Shown: positions 37,890-49,800 of the stretch, in pieces | How positions within the stretch are numbered: position 1 is the stretch's first letter | How the letters are laid out: each line of letters starts with the position of its first letter | NCBI RefSeq assembly: GCF_003265705.1 | Contig: NW_020313159.1 | Coordinates: 1,366,342 to 1,430,341, forward strand | Length of the DNA: 64,000 bases | Source of the DNA: Callorhinus ursinus | Taxonomy: Eukaryota > Chordata > Mammalia > Carnivora > Otariidae | Direction of reading: 5' to 3' | Notes under the pieces: generated by a model | Database searches by the model: none | What the model saw: the letters and a program-made list of their open reading frames with translations, nothing else | Told to the model about the DNA's origin: nothing | Program-made: the position numbers and the translations under genes

Positions 37890-40800
37890 CAGGCGGGACA
37901 GAGGAAGAGAGGGAGAGAATCTTTTTTTTTTTTAAGATTTTATTTATTTATTTGACAGAGAGAGATATAGTGAGAGAGGGAACACAAGCAGGGGGAGAGG
38001 GAGAAGCAGGCTTCCCGCGGAGCAGGGAGCCCGATGCGGGGCTCGATCCCAGGACCCTGCGATCATGACCTGAGCTGAAGGCAGACGCTTAACGACTGAG
38101 CCACCCAGGTGCCCCAGGGGGAGAGAGTCTTAAGCAGGTTCCACACCCAGTAAGGAGACTAAAGTGGGGTTCAATCTCACAACCCTGAGGATCATGACCT
38201 GAGCTGAAATCAAGAGTCGGACGCTTAATGTATTGAGCCACCCAGGCACCCCTGGGGGTTTTATTTTAAGGTTAATAGCTCTCACTAACCTGTGAGGGCC
38301 CATCCATTCCAAGGACCTCTTCTCTGACCAGTAGAGGGAATACTATGTCCTTGACCAGCAATTTCTCAGTCTTTGGTTGAGGTTACATAGTTTACTCAAA
38401 TGAAGGTGACTCCAGTATCTGTGACCTAACTCTGTGTGCTAGGCATCACCCCAAATTTACAGATGAAGAAACTGAGGTCCAGACATGCTAAGTAATAGGC
38501 CCAAAAAGTAAAGCTGCTGTTAGAACCCAGGGCTGTGACAGAGATCCAGGCCCTGCCCTTTCGATCCCGTCCAGGGCAGTTGTAACACCAGCACTGCTTC
38601 TGCCGCGGTGCTTATGACTCCAGAGGTAACCACACTCACTAATGAGAGAAACCCTGTACCAGTCATTATACAAAGTGCCCATCACTTAGACTAAGCTGTT
38701 ACATTTTGATAATACAAATAGTATGTGCTTTCTGAGATAACTATGCCGTCACGGCAGTCCTTTATGACCTGTAATAATATTTGCAGAATTAAATCCCTCT
38801 AATAAGCACCTTGGACGTTCATGGCTGAGGTTTAAGAATTGCCCTGAAGTCTCTGATGCACACTGGCCAATCTCCTAAGGAGTGTGACAGGACAAACTAC
38901 CACATCAAGATCCATATGGCAAGGTCACTGTTGAGAGAACCACGAGAAGTTACAACATCCAAGTATGTGATAAGTGTCTCTGTATCTAAGTGCTAATGGG
39001 TGCTGAGGAGTACTTACCTTTGGTATAGGAAACCGCAATTGAGCTATTTGAACTTCACTGACAAGAGGAACGGTGATCCGATTGGGAAGCACCAAATAGT
39101 TTGATATTATATCCAGAATGATCGTATCTGACAGACCACTATTAGGTGGGTGGTAAAAAGAACAAATCAACTATCAGGCATATCAATACTAGTTATCGCT
39201 TTAGCAGCAAACTTACCACAAACATGATACAACACCCCATTTACAAGGTCAGAATTATCTAATTTTTCAAAGACAATATTTAAGACAGTAATTCAATACT
39301 TTAGCTGCAATATGGCTATAGTGACTACTATGTGGCATATATATAAAGCTGAGATGTATAGCTGAGAACACAAGGTAATATTCTGGCTACATTTCATAAT
39401 ATTCTAAATGATGTTTCATATGTTCCTGTGTGACTTCATCACTGATTTAATATCAACTAAGACACATTACATTTTCTTTTTTTCTTTTTTTAGCATATTT
39501 CAAGCAGCCACAAAAGTGCAAAGAATACCATAACAAACATCCACCTACCCATTCCAGGTTTCTTACATTAAATTTCTCATTATTTTCACATAGCTTCCAA
39601 TCAAGTAAAAGAATTTACAGTTTATTCTCTCTTCACACTGTATTTGCGTACTGAATACTTTAATAATTTTGAAATTCTATATACCACTGCACAGAGAACT
39701 CAGTAATATGAATAAAATTGTGGAGGATAAAGAAACAAATGTACTTTTAATATATTTTTGCCTATTCTTTGGGGTAAATGTGAGAATTAAGTAACATGTA
39801 TGGGACAACATTTTTGAAAGCATAAATGAAATTTCAACACCTTTACCCAGAACTGAGAAGTTTTAAGAGAATCTTATTTCTTGCCAGTACTTCTCAGATG
39901 TTAAAATTGTTAACAGATATATGTAAAGTAATTGTACATATAAAATACCCACTAGGACAGAGTGAAAGTCTCCATCATTCAGTAAGAGTTGAACATTCAC
40001 TCTAAGCTGGGTATCCAAATGCAATGACAAGCGAAGGAGTCTTACCTTAGGACTTTCCAGTCCAAGACAGAAAAAAGACTGAAAAACCCACAACCCCACA
40101 GACAACAGAGCTCTATTTATGCATATGTCCGTGAATTAGACATTAACACTAAAGAGACAGAGAGAGTTTCAGCTGCCAGACACTGGATATATGCTCACTA
40201 AGCAGCGATGTGAGATGGTCCTTCAGAGTTTGAATACCAAGCATATTCTTACTTTGCCATTCCCCTCCAACCCAAATACTGGTTGTGTTTATACAGAAAA
40301 ATCTGCTGGAACAGAAAACCCTTTGATGATGCTATGCTTTCAAGAATCCCTTAACTGCTATGGTGGTAGGCCAACCGCCTCACCACCCACCCTAGCCATG
40401 CAGACGGAGAGGCCCAAGCCCCAGGAAAGCAGAAGGCCCATGCTGGTGCCTCATCCCTGCTCCCCTTTATATGCCGCTGTGTACACGCCAGCCTCCCCCT
40501 GGATTCCCAGGGCTGCAGTGCTGCCCCTAAGGGTCCCCGGGGGCATCGACGTGCGGCTGCCCCTCTGCTGGTCTCGGCTGCTGTTGGGGTCTAGTCCTCT
40601 CTGCCCTTCAAAACTGCCTGCTCATCACCCGACTCTTGTTCTATCATAATCCTCAACCCTTCTTATACCTTTACCACTCAGTTTAGGGTTCTTCACTGAA
40701 ACATGTGGGGACAGCCAAAACTTATGGTCAAGTGCAGTAACTCAGCTATTACTGCTACTTTATAACACTCCGGGTTCCGTTTTTTATCAATGAACACAGC

Positions 40801-43800
40801 ATGTAGATGTTCATTTTGTAATGCTCGAGGCAAGATTTGTTAGAAAGTCTTTGAGTGGGAAGCACAGTTCACATTTTATATTAAGTTTATATGTATATAT
40901 TTTATTACATAAAATTTACATGTTACATTATATAAATTTTACATAATTTTGTATGAATTATATGTATCCTATAGAAATAATATAATTTTATTTAAAAGGG
41001 ATATTTTTATATATACCTTTTATACCACAGCTTTGTTTCTGACTGGTGTGTATTTCCCTCCATATTTCTAATATAGATGAGTATATATTTTTAATAATAT
41101 AATTCTCTATATACTATATTTTATGTACTGCATGCATAGAAATCTACATATAAAATAACTAAAAACTATTACTATATAAAGAGAACCTGCCATTATCATT
41201 AAATATCATCATTAAATAAAACCGAGTGTATATATTTATGTATCTCCATGTATGCAGACATATGTGTGTGAGTATATGTATTTCCCTTTTACTTCATTTT
41301 GTATTTTTATTTTTTAGTAGGCTCTATGCCCAACATGGGGCTTGAACTCAAAAACCCTAGATCAAAAGTCACATGATGTACCAGCTGAGCCACCCAGGCG
41401 CCCCCTTATCTCTCTTTTTGAAAGTGGTTCTTTTTTTTTTTTTTTTAATTTTTTATTTATGGGCGCCTGGGTGGCTCAGTTGGTTAAGCGACTGCCTTCA
41501 GCTCAGGTCATGATCCTGGAGTCCCGGGATCGAGTCCCACATCGGGCTCCCTGCTCAGCGGGGAGTCTGCTTCTCCCTCTGACCCTCTTCCCTCTCACGC
41601 TCTCTATCTCTCATTCGCTCTCCCTCAAATAAATAAATAAAATCTTAAAAAAAAAAAGATTATTTATTTATTTATTTGACAGAGAGAGACAGACAGCGAC
41701 AGCAGGAACACAAGCAGGGAGAGTAGCTCAGGGAGAAGCAGGCTTCCCGTGGAGCAGGAAGCCCGAGGCGGGGCTCGATCCCAGGACCCTGGGATCATGA
41801 CCTGAGCCAAAGGCAGACGCGTAACGACTGAGCCACCCAGGCGCCCCCGCCCCGCCGCATGTCTCTCTCTTAAATAAATGATTTGCGACTGACTCCCCCA
41901 GCTGCAGGCTTGCCAAAGGCAGCATACACCCACTGGTTCACGATGTAAGGGAACTAACACAAGGCTATTTACAGGGTAGCTGCTTGACAAGCCCGCGTTT
42001 GTTTCAGTCCCCTCCTATGATATAAAAGGAGGAAGTACAACAAACACATTTTTTTAAAAATATTTATTTATTTTAGAGAGTGTTGGCGGGGAAGGGAGAG
42101 AGAATCCTCAAGCAGTCTCCCTGCTGAGCATGGAGCTGGAATCGGGGCTCAAAACAGGACCCTAAGATCATGACCCACGCTGAAATCAAGAGTTGACTGC
42201 CTGACTGACTGAGCCAGCCAGGCATCCCAAACACATTTTCTACACCAAATGGCAACAGGGATTTGTTGTTTTGCTGGCTAACCAGCATCTATTCCCACAG
42301 ATGAAAAGTACTGGTGAAAGTTCTTCCTTTGCTTCTCCCACATCCCTACCCTGGTCCCCCTGTTCCTCTTCTGGGGGTGGGTATGAGACCCAAACGTGAT
42401 CATCAGAATCACAGGGTTTGTCCAAGGATGGGTGGACAAACAGAAGTCAGCCCAGAACTTTTGCTGGAACTAGCAGAAGAAGGTTCTTTTCAGACTAAAG
42501 CTGCTAAGCACGAAAAATAGAAGCTAGAAGCTGCTACTTCATAGTAAGGGCCTGCCTGACAACAAACCCACACAGAGAGCAGCAGAGTCCAGAGTGAGAC
42601 AGAGAGCCCTTAGGGCATCGTTTGAACAGCAACACCTGCCTGCATCTGACTTCACCCCGACAATGCTCCAGGCTGCCCAGTGACATGAGCTAGGAATTAG
42701 CCAGGAGTGGGAGCTCCGTGAGAGCAGGTGTGACGGTTCCGTTCACAGCTACACCACGGCACTAAGAACAGGGGCTGGCTCATACCAGGCACAATAGCTA
42801 TTTGTTGGATAAATGAATAAATCGTCTTAATAGTATTTATTTATTCACTTTCTTTTTAAAGTTTATTTAAGTAATCTCTACACTCAATGTGGGTCTTGAA
42901 CTCAAGACCCCAAGATCAAGAATTGCACACTCCTCCAACTGAGCCAGCCAAACCACCCCTACTCATTTACTTACTTTTTTATTTAAGACTACTTATGTTG
43001 GGCTTGTTGCTTGCAACCAAGTATCCTAATGAATACTTCAACAGTTCTTTAAGCTGTCCTTTCTTTGTAAAGATCTTTTAAAGATAACAGAACTTTCAAT
43101 ATCCATTAAACCACAGTACCTAAAAAAGATTATTATGAGGACTATGCCTCATTTTATTTAAGTCCTAAATTTTCTCTGATAATGAAACAATATAAAGTTC
43201 TTTCTAGTGGCCATTCTAAGGGCATAAACAAACACAAAGAAATAGAAAAAAAAAAACAGACCAATTTAATTTCTGAGCTATTTTAGAAAAAAAATCCAGA
43301 TTAGTAAAGTTACCTACTAGGAACATGTGTAACTGTATTTCAGCATTTAAATACAAGAGTAAATAACAAAGGCAGGTTTCCAGAATTTCCTGTTTGGCAA
43401 CAATAGGTCCATCGCAAACAGTCACCTCCCATCAGGTGAGATGGATGGTTGTGACCTGAGGAAGAATTCACTTTCCTCATAGCAGGGATGTGCCATTCAT
43501 GGTTTCCTAAGCTTATTATGGGCAAATTTCCTCATGTTTTAGATGTGAGATTGCTACAGAATAATGAAGGGACTCCCAGTAACGTGAGGCAGAAACTCTA
43601 GGTTTCTCAGCTCTTGCACCCAGACCCTGGGGTGACCCTACACATTCCTAGGTCTACACCTACATTTACTCCTCTGTGGGCAGCGGGAGGCATGGGGGCA
43701 GTAGCACAGCCTAAAAAGAACCCAAAGGGCTAGTTCCGAAACATATATTCATTTTTAAAATTTTATTTTTCTGAGAAAATAAGAAAAACCAAATTAAAAA

Positions 43801-46800
43801 ATTAACTTGCAGAATATTAAAAGGCTGTTACTTTTCTAAAACACCAAAGCTTGAAGCAACTGGCTGGCTCAGTTGGTAGAGCATGTGACTCTTGATTTCA
43901 GGGTCATGAGTTCAAGCACCACGTTGGGCATGGAGCCTACTTTAAAAAAAAAAAGAAAAAATTAAGAAGTTAAAAAGAAAATACCAAAGCTGGAAAGATG
44001 CTTCATGATGAATGAAAAGTAAAATGAAAGGTGAGTGACTCAGTCCAACACCCTCACCCACTCTGCTGCTCACTTGGTCCCAGTGTCTCCGATGCAGTTA
44101 GGAGAGCAGAGCCTAGCCAGTCTCTTCATCTGAGCCACACACGAGAGCCTGCTGAGAGGCACGGATTCTGCCCGGTAGTGGCCTTACCCATTCTGTGTTC
44201 TTTTCATGACACTAGAAATGCACACTACACCAACAACAAGCTAACCATAGGACATGACATTATACTTACTTCAATCCAGGGATATCGAGAAGGTTGGTCA
44301 GTCCTGTCCAGTTAATTTCTATAAGCTGTTTTAAAAAAAGGGCAAAAATATTAAGTTTCCAAATTATTTCCAATTACCAAATTAAATCAGTTTTTTTATA
44401 AGCAAAATGCATTAGGTCATAATACTATCCTACATCTTGCTTTTCACTTTGTAAAAATATCAAAGTCATTGTCCTTCGTTGGTAAATGAAGAGCTATCTC
44501 TTTTTTTGTTTAGTTTTTGATAGTATCTGTTTCCTCTGGTAAAATCAAATAATTTATATACCTTTCCTACTGATGGACACTTAGAATATTTATGATTTCT
44601 CTTTGATTCAGTGAATATCTTTTTATATACATGTTCTTGTAGCATATGTAAACCAGCCTTCAAAAAGTGAAAGTTTTGGTCAAAGATATATGTTTATTTT
44701 TTACAGATTTTATTCTGGGGCGCCTGGGTGGCTCAGTCAGTTAAGTGTCTGACTTTGGCTCAGGTCGTGATCTCGGGGTCCTGGGATCAGGTCCCACGTT
44801 GGGCTCCCTGCTCAGCAGGGAGCCTGCTTCTCCCTCTCCCTCGGCCCCTCCCTCCCCCTGCTTGTGCTCTCTTTTTTTTAGATTTCTTTTATTTATTTTT
44901 TGATAGAGATACAGAGAGAGAGAGCATGAGCAGGGGGAGAGGCAGAGGGAGAAGGAGACTCCCCACTGAGCAGGGAGCCCCACATAGGGCTCGATCCCAG
45001 GACCCTGGGATCATAACCTGAGCCAAAGACAGACGCCTAACCATCTGAGCCACCCAGGCACACCCCCCTCAAATAATAAAAATCTTTAAAATAAAAAAAG
45101 ATTTTTATTATGTTTTTTAAAGATTTTATTCATCTGTTTGAGAGAGAATGCACGCCTCTGCATGTGCGGGGGGAGGGGCAGAGGGAGAGGGAGAGAATGA
45201 ATCTCAAGCAGACTCTGTGCTGATCCGAGAAGCCCAATGCGCCCAGAGCCCAAGGTGGGGCTCAATCCAATCCCACGACCCTGAGATCATGACCTGATCC
45301 AAAATCGAGTCAGATGTTTAACTGATTGAGCCACCCAGGTGCCCCTACAGATTTTTATTTTTTTAAAGTAATTTCTACACCCAACATGGGGCTCGAAACA
45401 GTTCTGAGATCAAGAGTCACACGCTGCACCGAATGAGCCAGCCAGGCGCCCCTTATACGTTTATTTTTTATGTTCACAGATGCTACCCAACTGCCTCCCA
45501 AAATAAGATCCTGTACTGATTTATATATATATATTCCTACCCTAAATGTATAAAATGTCCTTTCTTTATACTCCCCCCAAAAACAGATATTAAAAATCAG
45601 TCCATTTGGTAGTTTAAAAATGGTACTTTAGGGCGCCTGGGTGGCTCAGTTGGTTAAGCAACTGCCTTCGGCTCAGGTCATGATCCTGGAGTCCCAGGAT
45701 CGAGTCCCGCATCGGGCTCCCTGCTCAGCAGGGAGTCTGCTTCTCCCTCTGACCCTCCCCCCTCTCATGCTCATTCTCTCTCTCAAACAAATAAAATAAA
45801 ATCTTTAAAAAAAAAAAATTAAAAAAAAAAATGGTACTTTATCCGTGCTTCAATTTACATTTTCCTGATATCAGTGGAACATGTTCTATCCACTCAGTCA
45901 ACATTTGTATTCTATTTGCTCAATTTTCTAGTGGGTATTTGGGTATTTACTTAGAATAATTCCTACATAGTTGGCTAAGATAAGATTCCATTTAGTGGAT
46001 GTAGACAGATAAAAAAAAAAGCTTGATTAGAAAAACTGCTTTCTTACCAGAGTGCATATTGCACATAATAAAACTACTTGTGCTTTATATTTGTAGAAGA
46101 AATGCTAACTGAAATTGCATGATCTCAATTACCCATATCGTTGCAGTAATAAAACTGCTCAAATCCCTTTGGGAAGTGTATAGTTATAAATAAACACAAG
46201 CTAGAAGAGTCAAGATTCTTTTGGATAGACCAAAACTGAAAAAAAAATTTTTTTAAAGATTTTATTTATTTATTTGAGAGAGAGAGCGAATGAGAGACAG
46301 AGAGCACGAGAGGGAAGAGGGTCAGAGGGAGAAGCAGACTCCCTGCTGAGCAGGGAGCCCAATGTGGGACTCGATCCTGGGACTCCAGGATCATGACCTG
46401 AGCCGAAGGCAATCGCTTAACCGAGCCACCCAGGCGCCCTGAAAAAAAATTTTTTAAGAAGTCCTGAAAGACTAAGATTTTTCAGAGTAAGAGAAATGAA
46501 ATACAAATTTATTGCAAATATCAGTACAAACTCCTACTGGTGCCCTCATACCTGTCCTCCCCAAGAACAGGCATAGAAGCAATCACGGTCTGCGGCAACC
46601 AGCACCGGCCAGCACCCTGATCATGATCTCTAAATACATCTTCCAAGGGACTGTGAAAAAGCAGCTGATTCCAGGACTAGGGCAAGAAGTGTTAAGATGA
46701 GCCTGGGGCATCCTGTGGAATCAGAAAGCTCGGGAAACACTCAAAAATGAATGAGAGGTCCTGTCAAAGGTGGGTCCCCCGGAAGGGACTTTAACTAGAG

Positions 46801-49800
46801 ATGATCAAGTGTCAGGTGACAGAGGGCTTACTCTCATGACCCTTGTCAAAATGAGGAGATCTGTTTAAATGCTACCCAAGTTTAGAGAAACCAAACGCCA
46901 GGGAGGCAGGAACAGGATTTAGCTGGGTTTGAGAAGAGATGTGAAAGCAAGAAAGCAGCCCCCAGGGAAGGGACCCACTGGAGGCCCTGGAAAGAGGAGC
47001 TGGCCTGTCCTTGAGCAAGGGGAGGAAAAGGGACAGGAAGAGTCCAGAGCCATGGGGGGTGAGAAAAGGGGGAGAGAACTGTGAGTGTGAGAGCATGCGT
47101 GAGGACAAGGGTGAGAAATGAACATGTGAGTGTGAGCACATGTGAGAACGAGTGAGCGTACATGAGAAAAGTGTGAGTGTAAAACCACATGTGAGAACGA
47201 GTGCGTGTGAGAGGTTTGGAAAGTGAGCATATAGACAGGGAAGCCACAGAGGGCTGGAAGCAAGGCAGTGCTTGGGCAAAGCAAACAAAATTAGTGTCCC
47301 TTGTCACCACCCCAACCACTGCACTGGGACCATGGAGATCTCTGGGAGAAACTGAAGAGACAGACATTTCTCAACCCCCTCTCTGGGCCGCTGCACCTCT
47401 CTTAGGAGAAATGGAATCAGTGGTGCGGTTATATTTTCACGGAACAACACAAATGAATCTGTGTATTTCATGAAAACCATTTCATGCCTTTCTCCTCTCT
47501 GCTTTTCCATGAACGCATAGTCTGATGGATGTAGTGAAATGTATAGTTCAACTGTTTATTTCGGCACTTACTCTATGTCAGGTGTTCTAGGTGCATTAAG
47601 TTGTACAGTACAGACCATGAATCACATGGGAAGTCTGCTAAAAATACAGACCGGTGGTTCCCATCCTTCTCCAGAGTTTTTCAGCTAGTCACTTTTCACT
47701 GGTGGTAAAGGCCAAGAAACTCCTGGGACTTCCAGCTTCCACCTGGGATGTAGAAAACTGGAAAGCACACCACAAATGCACAAGAAGAACTGAGGTGACA
47801 GGGCCACCAGCCTGAAACCCTTCCTTAGAGGCAGCTCCAAGAATGGCTAAGGCCACCACAGGGCAACTGAGAGGTTCCAGTTGAATCCTAATTGCTAAAG
47901 GCCAGGTGCAGGTGAGACAGAGAAAGCCCTCTGAAATCCAGACACAGGGCATCTGCAACCCACTGGGTGGGCTGAGATGGTCACAGAGACTGGGGAAAAC
48001 ACTTCTTGCAGGGGTAAGGTCAGGGAAGGAGCAGCTGCTGCTGGAAAGACCCAAACTCCACCTTCAATGGTAAGGAAAAGAAGCCACTAGGAAAAGGGAC
48101 ACACAGGTGAAGGCTCACTGCAGATGGGGAGAGAGGAGAAGAAAATACCCTCTGTATCTGGGGAGAGTAGGACACCGTCCCAGGCCCTGACTGTTGGAGA
48201 TCCTGAATTACTGGGGGCAGGTGTGCAGACTCACGCCTGCATCAAGACCCACCAAAGACACAAGTACAAGGAGGCGGCAAAGTCACTTGAAAGGGCACTA
48301 GCCCTGAAACCCAGTACAGGCCAGAGCAGTGGGGAGCTCCCCTGCTCCAACTAGTGGGGGTGGGGCAAGACTATCCAAAATAATGAAAGATATCAAGCCA
48401 CTGATCCAGGAAATTCTGAGAACACCCGACAGGGTAAATATCGCCAAAGCTCCCAGGTGACCTGATATGTGGCCTAAGTGTGGGACCCTCTCCAGTCTGG
48501 TAGATCTGCTGGACTTGTCTGCCCAGCCCTGCCTCTCCACCTCACTGCTGCCTTCTACACAGGGCTGTAGGAATTGGCTTCCGGGAGCCTGATCCACACA
48601 CTGCAACCTTCCTCCTCCCAGCCGGTCCAGGGGTCTGTATCTGACATAGCTGGAACAAGGAACGGAAGGCAGGAAGATGCACTGCCTCTTGAGTGCACTG
48701 GCAGCCCTGTTTCTGGCATGTGGACTAGAGGACCAGAGGAAGCTGGTCTCAGAGGGAAGAGAGAATTTAGGAAAGGCATATCAGGCATGGGTGACAGACA
48801 GTCACAAAGGCTTTAAATTCTGCATTCCAGTAGGTTTCATGAGAGAGCAATACATGCTATTTTCATTTAAGTAAAGCCTTTCCTTTTCCCCTTCCTTTGA
48901 TTAAGGTATTTCAGTTGCTAGACTTGTAGCTAACAGGACTCAAGTTCTCATGGTCATTGTAAAAGGAAGATATTTCCATTTTTACAGATGGAGAAATGCA
49001 TTCTGTGGTTCAAAGACTCTGCTAGCTGGAAGGACCCTCTTAGGATAAACACATTGTGGGTATGCCCCATGACATCTCCTGAATAAGTTCTGGAAGAAAC
49101 CTGCTGGATTTACTTGAGGCTAATCTGTGCTCTTGGAATAGGCCTAACAGAGAGCTGGGGATTCTGAAACACCCCTTCGAGTGTATGCGAGAGGCAGTTT
49201 CAACAACAGTCAGGTTAGCATCAGTGAGTGGTAGGTTCCCTGTGACACGGCCAAGGGGAGACACTGGCTTGTTCTGGCCCTTACCAGAACCTTCACCCAA
49301 GTTTTTGTGTTTACCAAAACTTGACTTCTGGTGTTAAGACCCACCAGAAAGCTAAACCTATGTGTAGGAAAATACTTAATTTCTTAAAAATCTGAGGACT
49401 TACTATGAACCAGGCATCTACTGGTTTTTGTTTTGTTTTTAGATAGAGCGAGAGAGAGCATGAGCAGGGGGAGAGGCAGATGGAGAGGGAGAGGCAGACT
49501 CCCCGCTGAGCAGGGAGTCCGACGTGGGATTCGATCCTGGAACTCCAGGATCATGACCTGAGCCAAAGGCAGACGCCCAACCAACAGAGCCACCCAGGCG
49601 CCCCAGGCATCTACTGTTTCATACCTACTGACATTTAGTCTTGGGAGGCAGCAGTCCCCATGTCACAGATGGGGAGACGCCCACTGACATGTAGTCCCCG
49701 TGTTACAGATGGGGAGACTTGGGCTTAGAAGGATTAAACAAACTTCAAGGCATACGGTCAGAAGAGAAAAACCAGGTGTGGAAGACCAGGCTAGAGAAAC

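Larger units (their letters stand above)
37782..38252 (-). mobile_element. Older Can-SINE split by a younger Can-SINE
   Basis: The outer copy has its tail and expanded (GA)n tract at 37782-37920 and its head part at 38116-38252 (ending gagccacccaggcacccc). The inner copy occupies about 37922-38115. Confidence 0.85.
39139..44269. other. ESYT2 intron between exons 7 and 8
   Basis: Holds SINEs at 41302-41405, 41461-41658, 41659-41848, 42053-42228, 42852-42960 and 43852-43982, an L2 3' end at 42715-42826, and a very AT-rich stretch at about 40870-41280. No exon recognised. Confidence 0.65.
44470..45990 (-). mobile_element. Old L1 3' region, antisense, split by SINEs
   Basis: Pieces at 44470-44700, 45453-45630 and 45841-45990 read as one diverged L1 3' region in reverse (ctactgatggacacttagaa; gatgctacccaactgcctcc; catttgtattctatttgctc). 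Five SINEs interrupt it. Boundaries are approximate. Confidence 0.6.

Noticed and set aside
41342..41990. Frames containing [20 protein letters not shown] segments (also near 3864, 4337, 44728, 49384)
   Set aside because: These are recurrent translations of Can-SINE sequence, seen wherever the SINE occurs.
46872..47367. Overlapping open frames of 121-161 codons on the minus strand
   Set aside because: They run through the GTGAG minisatellite, which gives Ser/His/Leu/Thr repeats in several frames at once. This is a low-complexity artefact.
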